Made by a program: the position numbers and the translations under genes. A stretch of DNA of 64,000 nucleotides from Anastrepha obliqua (lineage: Eukaryota > Arthropoda > Insecta > Diptera > Tephritidae), in assembly GCF_027943255.1 (NCBI RefSeq), contig NC_072894.1:74191601-74255600 (forward strand), read 5' to 3'. The notes under the pieces are model-generated. The model did no database searches and was not told the origin of the DNA. It saw only the letters and a program-made list of their open reading frames with translations. Positions within the stretch are counted from its first letter, which is position 1; every line of letters begins with the position of its first letter. Of this stretch, positions 56,949-64,000 are shown in pieces.

Positions 56949-57539
56949 TTCTTCTGTCACTAAAACAATACCGAGTAAAACTTAATGGAATGGGAGAGGA
57001 AACTAGTTCACTGAAAAGTTCCTCATCAGCTATCCATCTGCGAAGCAAATTTGGGTGTCACTTGAACTATGTACCTGCTTATAAGTCAAGCAGACTTAAA
57101 CTTGGCTTTACAGCCATCAGAGTTGTGTCCATCTTTAAGCTCTGACTGCAGTAACCTTTAATTTTATGTACAGTGCGTGATAAAGGTTTCAACATTAAGG
57201 ACGTTCTGAAGACTACCTTCTTAAGCGGTATGCCCACAGAGGTGATAAAGAAGAGTTGGCTCATACACTTAGGTATTTCAGATATCTGTTGAAACAGGTT
57301 GATACAACCACCAGGGATAGCATTAAATAATTTCCAATTATGATAGATAGAAGATGTGTGCAAATAATATAAAATTATTTTGAGGTTTACGACAATGACC
57401 CTGTATACGGGCTGGGCTCCAAAGGATCATTTATTGGCTCTAAAACGACAATAAATGGTATATGGTAAAAATGTATAAATAACCCTCAGATTTTCATTCC
57501 TCAGAAACTAGAAATCTTTGATCTAATCTAATCAAAACC
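56949..57539. other. unassigned segment
   Basis: Open frames on both strands (68 codons plus, 94 minus) without recognisable motifs; possibly another decayed repeat around the MITE. Confidence 0.3.
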
Positions 57540-58085
57540 GATTATGTTTTACAGTGCACAGGTGTGGGGTGTAAAAAAGTTCTAGAGCGACTTTTTCGTG
57601 TCTTTATTAAAAAACTTATCTTTTTGCCTGCAAACACGCTGAATTACATGGTCCACATATTCTCACAGATTCCGCCATATTTGCATACTCTGAGACCTCA
57701 TATGTATTATATTTTGCACTGTTTTTCCCTGCCAGCCTTCTCTGGCAGACTTCCTCATACCCTTGCTAAAGAGACTGTGCGCTTTGGACAGATTTATCGC
57801 AATTTTGGAATAAGGAGTTTCTAAATTTATTTTCTTCTGAGAGCAGATACTCCTCAGTTTATAGAAAAATGAAATACCAAAGAATTCTTGACATTTTTAA
57901 ACTCAGCAAAAAAATCTACATGTCACGATTTGTGTCGCGGTCTATTATTTACAAGCATCAACTATTTCTGTGATGACTTGTCTGCTTGTCGTGCAAGGGA
58001 AGGGCTCCTTCATCTAAATGCAAGTCCTCTTAAAAAAATAACTTTTGCCGCTCGTCCAGTTTGTATTTTGGGTGTCTCAGAAATA
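57540..58085 (+). pseudogene. LINE polymerase C-terminal remnant
   Basis: The plus strand reads MFYSAQVWGV near 57545 ('LYGAQVWG'). The frame 57564-57824 has LERLFRVFIKKLIFLPANTL followed by NYM, and RPHMYYILHCFSLP. The next frame, 57888-58088, has CRAREGLLHLNASPL and RPVCILG (the 'C..C' tail). This is a recognisable jockey-like LINE C-terminus. It may belong with the RT fragment at 53.5-54.1 kb, with 3.5 kb of other DNA between. Confidence 0.6.
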
Positions 58086-60414
58086 TAATATTTAGCATGT
58101 CATTGGTACCTGGCCTGTCTGTACAAATTTCCAAAGCTCTGTACAAACTCTTATCTAGCTACCTCAAATACAAGGAGCTAATTCTTAATGAATTCTCGTA
58201 ATCTGCTTGTTATTTGTTGTGCACTGATTCATTTATATTTTAATTTTAGGATTAAAGAACTGAGACAGGTTGTATATGAATGTTGTAAAATATAAAGCCA
58301 CCAAGGTGTTAATGGCTGAAAACTGAAAAATGGCTTGCTAGCGATGTATCTATGTAATATATTATATATATATATACTGTATTTGCATTTCGTATAAAAT
58401 TGTACAATACAAAAAAATTCAAGGTTCGGCTGGCTATGGATTTTGACAGGGAGAGTAAAAAATATGCGGGCATGGGCGATTTGAAAGATTTTGTCCATTT
58501 TAGCGAAGATCCAGGTTTTCATCTCTTTGCGCATTCTTATGAAGAGTCTGTGTTGGAAGTTATATTATCCTTACAGTTTAGATACACAATAGGTTTAGCA
58601 GCTATAACGCCTCATACGATTGGTTTTTTTGTCTCTATTATGGGAAGTGTCAAAAACTATTCATAAAAGGAACGTATTAACGTATAACGGTTTAAAATAT
58701 ACAACCAAAATATTTGCGGTAAAATTCTAATAAAACTACCTTATCCCACAAAGTTCAAAATTCAACATTCATACCAGAAATAAGTCAAACCGGCTCACAT
58801 TTCGATTTTTGGCATTTATTTAATAACTTTAAAAGTGTATAAGTAGTGATTAAATCACGTAAGATAAGGATCCAAATGGAATTACTTAAGAGGTAAGTCC
58901 CACTCCATTTCATCATTAGAAACAGAATTCAGTGACATTTTCGAATTCTAAAATATTATAATCGTGATACGGTTAAAGAATTGTTTAGTTTTAGCCTAAA
59001 ATTTTACAAAACATAATTTCGTTTAATCACAATTTTTTATCTGTGAATAATTGATTTAAAAAAATCTTTCTAAAGTAAATATTCATTGTGAATACATCTG
59101 AGAATGAAGGAGAAATAAAGGGTGATTTTTTAAGAGCTATAGGAAAGTTTTTCAAAAAAACACACGTAAAATTCAGAAAAATTCATAAAACTTTTATTTA
59201 AATCGATAGTACAGTCCATATAATTTAATGTTTGAACATTATTTCATGCAAATGGGGCTCATCTATACTTAACAAATAAAACAGAATGACATTATTTTGA
59301 AAATAGCTCTTTGATTATTTTAGCTCTATCTGCATATCATCAAAAATACCGAATACGGTCACGTCATTCCTTTTTCTATATGACTAATCAACTACTTTTG
59401 GGATTTTTGTTTTACTGTTTTTTCATTTTTTTAGTGTTTTTTAATATTTAATGTGCAGCTAATGCTTGTTAAAAAAATAACAATAATGTTTAGCTTTGGT
59501 TTTTTGCTAATTTCAACATATCGCTTTTTTTAAATAGTTTATTTCACTACGCGCCACATAAGGTTAGAAAAGTATGTACGTGTATGTGCAACGCAATGTG
59601 TAAACGAAAGAAAAAAGTTTTAACCCTCCAAGGTATTCAAGCATGTGTTCTTATAAGTGCACATACACACACACGAATCCACGTACGTTTAAGTTAATGC
59701 TGAACTCTCTACAACTAAGTATTTCTTTACTTGCGTTCACACGACGCTGCAACTTTTGAATCCAGACGCTTTTCAATGCAATCGCTCAGTGGACAGTTTA
59801 CAGCCCTCGAAAAATATATGATATATCACCTACAAATTTTTACAAGTCTTGGCTATGTATTTATTTAATTTTTAATTTGTACCACTTCTTCATTCATTTT
59901 ATAATAAAGGCCATATTAATCCAGAGTTCAAAGTTGGTATAAGAGTTATAAAAAATCGACAAATTTTCAACAAAAACAAAAAACAAATTTGTGTATGCAG
60001 TTTTAGGGCCCATTAAATTCTAGTAAAATAAAGAGCAATTTTAAAGTGGCTAAAAGTTCTAGTTGCTTTTTGATAACTTTTTGCTAAACGATGTTGCGTA
60101 TCTTTTCTACAGAAACACATTTCGTGGCTTTGCTATGTTATAAAAAATTAATGGAATTTTCTAATAACTTTAAACTTATTCTTTATTATAATAAGATTTA
60201 ATCGGATATGAAACTTTGAATGCACTTTATTTTTAAATCTGACAAAAAAATTAAGTTTTCATGAAAATTTTTACAATTCTTCTAATTTTTTTTTTACAGC
60301 TTGAAATTTGGATTTGTGGGGAATTTCGTAAGACAATGAGCTACGCTTTTATAAAATAAATAAGATTAAAAAACACTTGTCATAGCGTCGCGTTTTTTTA
60401 AACAAATGTCGTTA
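58086..60414. other. non-coding; one mariner-type end at ~59118
   Basis: Mostly AT-rich. 59119-59215 (AGGGTGATTTTTTAAGAGCT then a run ending ACTTTTATTTAAATCG) resembles a terminus of DD41D mariners and could pair with the fragment at 60415. The 88-codon frame 58400-58666 has no recognised motif; I do not call it a gene. Confidence 0.4.
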
Positions 60415-60530
60415 ATGTTTTGCTGACTAATTTTTGGAAGAAAAAACTCAGTCAGCATAACTCGATAGAGCTCGCCATTCACCGTAACGATAGCTTCTTC
60501 GAAAGAAAAAAGGATCGATTATGCCGCCAG
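60415..60530 (-). mobile_element. DD41D mariner scrap
   Basis: The minus strand reads GGIIDPFFF near 60520, then after one shift EAIVTVNGELYRVMLTEFF to about 60420. These match the 'GGIIGPFFFE...VTVNGERYRAML..F' stretch between the first and second catalytic blocks. Only this block is left. Confidence 0.5.
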
Positions 60531-60779
60531 TGTTCTGCGAACTTCGAGAACAAATTTATTTTCTTCAAAATAAAATTTCCCCAATATAGAGACGTTGTTT
60601 TGGCTTCAATCGATTCATGACCTCTTGCCAAAATGTCAACAAGTTTCCCATCCGGAGCTGTTATCGCTATCGATAGCACTCATGCAGCTAAAAAACAGCC
60701 GATAGATATAATTTGTTTATTGTTATTAATTTGTACCAGTCTGGCTGCGCTTTTGTGATACCATTGTGACACCTTTAAC

Positions 60780-61995
60780 AGGCAGATATCTACAGCCAGC
60801 CAGAGCTGTTGATATCAGGAGAAGATTGATGGGATTTAGGCAATATCTGTGGCTCCTAATGATCAAGTTTTCGCTGTTGGTTCATCGGATCGTGCACTCT
60901 GCTTTCGCTAAGGCTTAGCGACATCAGATCTCACTGGCAAGCAATGGCGCCAAATCCAGTGTTCCATGCAGATAAGGCGTACCTCTAGCTCCATGTCGAT
61001 TGTGTCACGACGCAGTGGTACGGTTCAACCCCTGGTTCAAAGCACCAACGGTTTTCAAATTTTTATAAGAAAGATAAAGAAAAGGGAGAAGATAAGAAGG
61101 GAAAGAAAGAGCAGCAGCGCAGGCACGACTAAAAAGCGACATTTGAAAATATTCGACAGATTCGTCAGCCAACATTGGTAGCTTGAATTTAAATGGACGC
61201 CATAAGAAACGTAGTTTAGCGGTGCGTGAACAAGCAGCGCACGCATCCAGTGCACGCTCGACAGAGGTTCTGACTGAAATCTCCGGCAAGCACTTCGAAA
61301 CACAGCTAAAGAATCCACGTGCATGGTCACCAGTACCTAGCGTTGGTTCAATGGTTGACACAGAGGCGCATCTGGAGAGTGATTCCACAGTATTTGAGTC
61401 AGACTCGAAACACCACGGCTCAGATGCATATCTGGGTAAAGACGAAGATCATGCCTGCTCGCTATTTTAGACCGAATGCGAAATAATGTGAAATGGTGTC
61501 GCAGCTGGCGTTCTGAGCGTTGATTCAGCAAATACCTCAAATTGGTTCAATGATCAAGCACCTAGCAATGTAAAAGTTATGGAAGATGCTACATGCCGTA
61601 AGGATCTAATTGCAAAACGACAAATGCGATCGGAAAAGCTCAAACAATTAAAGCACCCTGAAAAATACGAAAAGGCAGTCGAGCTAATATCCTGGATTAA
61701 ATCAGCAGAGGCATGTTATCAGCGACCCGGTGGAGAATTCGAAGATTGTTTAATCGAATTAAAATGGGTAAGTGGTGCAACTGCCACTGCCGGTACGGGA
61801 GATGCGTGCAACACAGATTCAGATTCCGGCACTTTTACTGTGCTCAATCAAGATGGTGTTACTACAAAAATTCAATTCTCACTGTCAGGTATTACTTGCG
61901 TGCAGTCTTGCAGTGAACTGAGTGCACCGCGTATATCACTGGGATACAGAAAAAGTGCTCAACACTATCCCACATTTTTTGCAATGGGAACGAAA
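60780..61995 (+). pseudogene. Pex23: broken TECPR1/Pex23-like gene copy
   Basis: Frame 0 from 60846 reads SVAPNDQVFAVGSSDRALCF, stops at TAA 60909, then SDLTGKQWRQIQC and RTSSSMSIVSRRSGT. 'V(F)AVG..D..L.FR.G....LTG..W' is a tectonin beta-propeller repeat. After frame changes follow FYKKDKEKGEDKKGKKEQQ, frame 61183-61470 (SLAVREQAAHASSARSTEVL, ending SLF then TAG), and frame 61579-62046: LKHPEKYEKAVELISWIKSA, GEFEDCLIELKW, TVLNQDGVTTKIQFSLS, ITCVQSCSELSAPRISLG. The latter looks like the PH-type domain that follows tectonin repeats in TECPR1/peroxin-23 (recalled, not checked). No introns are seen over 1.1 kb, so it may be a partial processed pseudogene. Similarity fades after 61960. Confidence 0.55.
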
Positions 61996-62139
61996 TGGCA
62001 AACCCAGCTTTTCTCTGTGAGCGACAATCGTTTAACACAGTTATGAGTTTGGTAATTGAAGGGTGTGCAATCCTCAGGATTTTCAAAGTTCTGCTTCCAT
62101 TGTACTGCGCCAAAGGATTTCGAAATAACACACGGAGAA

Positions 62140-62480
62140 ATGGAGCTCCGCCTGCTTTGCGCCTTTCTGAGAAATAAGTTGTGCAACCAATTTTGCAGAC
62201 GACTTCCTGCAGGATCGCAAAGACTTCTGTCTGGAAAACACTAGCAGTATTCGGCAGTTTAAAGAAGATAGATAAATTGGCTGATTAGAGAAAGCCCTTG
62301 CTCCAACTCCCGATTCCATCTTGGAGCCATTAGTGAAGAAAGAGGTATCAGCATTGGCATAGATTTTCCTGTTGTTCGAAACCTGCCCACATGGAAAGAT
62401 TGCCATAGCACGACTATCGAACTCCAGCTTATGTATAGAGAGGTCTGTCCGAAGTTCATAGAAATACGCTGTTAACAGCC
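62140..62480 (-). pseudogene. LINE RNase H remnant
   Basis: The minus-strand frame 62511-62083 includes IYANADTSFFTNGSKMESGV, then GARAFSNQPIYLSSL. This corresponds to the RNase H start ('IYTDGSKMESGVGAGVFS'), with the first catalytic Asp replaced by Asn. The following 'QAEVLAI' block is only a trace. It abuts the pseudogene on its left and a MITE on its right. Confidence 0.6.
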
Positions 62481-62482
62481 TA

Positions 62483-62691
62483 AATTGTTGTTGAATAACT
62501 TTTTTACCCAATAAAAAAAAAAATCCGATTTTCAGTGACGGAAATATTTATTTTGACTTTTACGCACTCCTTGCTTATGTATTTGTATACTGCAGCTGTC
62601 TAGTTTACAAATGTCAAATATAATTGACGTGAGACATCATTTGCAAAACGTATAAATCTTCCGATAGGGTGATTAATTTTGCGCCACCTTG
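62483..62691. repeat. GGTGGCGC-family MITE (copy d, left end lost)
   Basis: Shares the body of copy c (TGAATAACTTTTTT, TTTATTTTGACTTTT, GTATACTGCAGCTGTCTAG) and ends CCGATAGGGTGATTAATTTT then GCGCCACCTT. It is truncated where it meets the LINE remnant. Confidence 0.6.
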
Positions 62692-64000
62692 CACGCATAT
62701 TAAAATGTAAATTAAATGTAATAAAACAAGTTATTTGAGTATTTCAGTGAATACCCGTGTGCTAGTTCCAGATATCTGCAACGTTTGGTGGCTGTGCTGA
62801 GTTTTTATGTGAATAGTAGGCGTTGCTGTGCACCCAATCCACCCTATTAGGCTAAATTTATGTTCTTTTAGCTAAACAGAAAATGTGTGCCGAATTTCAT
62901 CAAAATCGGCTGACATCTATTTTTTCCGCCCCCAAGAGTAGAGGGCGTGGCAATTAACTTATCTTAATAATTTTTCATATGTCTTGCTCTTTACTGAAAT
63001 TAACACAATTGCCGAGTTTCTGCGAAATCGAAACACGTTTATTATGTTTGGCAACAGCTTAAATGGAGTCCCGCGCCGTTGTGATTTCCTTTAATATGTT
63101 TTATAATTTTTTTGTCCACAATTAGCAACCGGGTACAGGTTTTTATAATAGTGGAAAATTTTAGTGTCGGAGCAGAACATATTATTATAACTGGCACATA
63201 ATTCTCCTATCCCTTGCGCTGCCCCTCCGTCCGCTTGCTGGGTTTATAACCAACACTTTACAAAGTTATTTAAAGGCACCAGAAAAAAGTTTGCCTTAGG
63301 GCAGCCAATATGGCTAAGATGCCACTGGTGCTTATATTTATACACATACATTGATATGTACATACACATTTGTATGCACGCCTCCGTTGCATTTCACTGC
63401 ATACATTCTACGGCGCATCAGAGTTTCAATTGTTTTTGGAAACTTTCTCTTCACATCCTTCCGTGACTGCCTTTTCGGTCGGTCACGTGTGTTCGGACAC
63501 TAAAAAGTACACTTCACAATTTGACTTTTAACTTTTACAATTTATGAAACTTTTCATTACTTACTGCCATTATTTTGTGGTTCATTATATGGTTTACGTG
63601 TAAATATTAACTTGAATGTGCATGTGTGGGTAAGTATAAATATTTTCTAATAGCCATAATTTAGTACTAAAAAAATAAAAAAAAAAACACTATTCTTTCA
63701 TTGTGATAAATATGTACGTATTATATGTATGTGAAAGTAGTTATAAGGAGTTGGAAAAACCTTAGCTGGAAGTTAGCCACTGAAGGCTACTGTAGAGTAA
63801 CTACAGTGTGAGGGTATTCATAGTAAAACCATATTTTTATGTGAATCAACTTCAAAACTTGCAAATTAAGTTCATTTTGACCTTCGGAAAAATATTCCAT
63901 GCATTTTGCCACTCTGATCTTTATCGATTGGCATCTACATATATTTCGAAAATTTGCAATGAAATCAACAAATGTGCCTCTGCCTCAAAAATCAGATTAT
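62692..64000. other. non-coding right edge
   Basis: 62870-62960 contains GCCGAATTTCATCAAAATCG, a phrase typical of old interspersed repeats in insects. The rest is AT-rich with short CATA repeats. No Ccn signal-peptide or IGFBP-like exon could be found here. Confidence 0.4.

Noticed and set aside
58400..58666. 88-codon plus frame with protein-like composition
   Set aside because: No recognisable motif, no splice or promoter context, surrounded by repeats.
63700..64000. Possible Ccn 5' exon at the right edge
   Set aside because: No Cys-rich IGFBP-like frame or signal peptide with a donor site on the minus strand.

Overview
This is eukaryotic, almost certainly dipteran, DNA. It is AT-rich, full of microsatellites, has very long introns with consensus splice sites, and is packed with decayed transposons. 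The set of mobile elements (DD41D 'rosa-type' and DD34D mariners, RT-RNase H LINEs, a tRNA-headed SINE with a TA-repeat tail) and a CCN-family gene with long Asn/Gln/His-rich segments suggest a higher fly, most likely a tephritid fruit fly. The species is an inference; no sequence search was run.

Host gene. One minus-strand gene spans at least 6.0-42.9 kb. Five exons with matching phases can be read: 42882-42803 and 33487-33343 (together a 10-cysteine VWC domain), 23579-23218 (a 6-cysteine TSP1 domain plus a Gln/Asn-rich linker), 16383-16180 (a cysteine-poor, CT-like segment) and 7403-6186 (a long Asn/Gln/His-rich C-terminus). The VWC-TSP1-CT order, and the TSP1 sequence itself, identify a CCN (CYR61/CTGF/NOV) matricellular growth-factor-like protein, the fly gene Ccn. 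The signal peptide and IGFBP-like exons were not found and probably lie beyond the right edge. The four introns are about 8.8, 9.8, 6.8 and 9.4 kb and are largely transposon debris.

Mobile elements by region. 2-5 kb: a DD41D remnant, a LINE tail and a TTAA-flanked inverted-repeat element. 8-13 kb: three DD41D copies; one is internally deleted and carries a nested 1.25 kb TIR element holding SINE pieces; then a minus-strand LINE. 14.8-22.5 kb: two plus-strand LINE pol remnants, a LINE tail and several mariner fragments. 24.8-33.2 kb: SINEs, a second copy of the TTAA-ended repeat, a 259-bp tandem duplication and small mariners. 33.9-35.1 kb: a striking 1.16 kb element with about 310-bp inverted ends starting CACAGTG and a 5-bp duplication (Transib-like). 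36.1-37.4 kb: a nearly intact DD34D mariner with perfect 30-bp ends and a 335-codon transposase. 40-50 kb: a mariner deletion derivative, a hAT remnant with an 8-bp target duplication, an old mariner, MITEs, two internally deleted DD41D copies and a LINE. 52-58 kb: a SINE, LINE pieces and a 532-bp palindromic MITE. 60.8-62.0 kb: a broken copy of a TECPR1/Pex23-like (tectonin/peroxin) gene. The final 1.3 kb has no recognised gene.

Apart from the Ccn exons and possibly the 36-37 kb mariner, nothing here looks like a functional protein-coding gene. No genuine tRNA, rRNA or CRISPR was seen.
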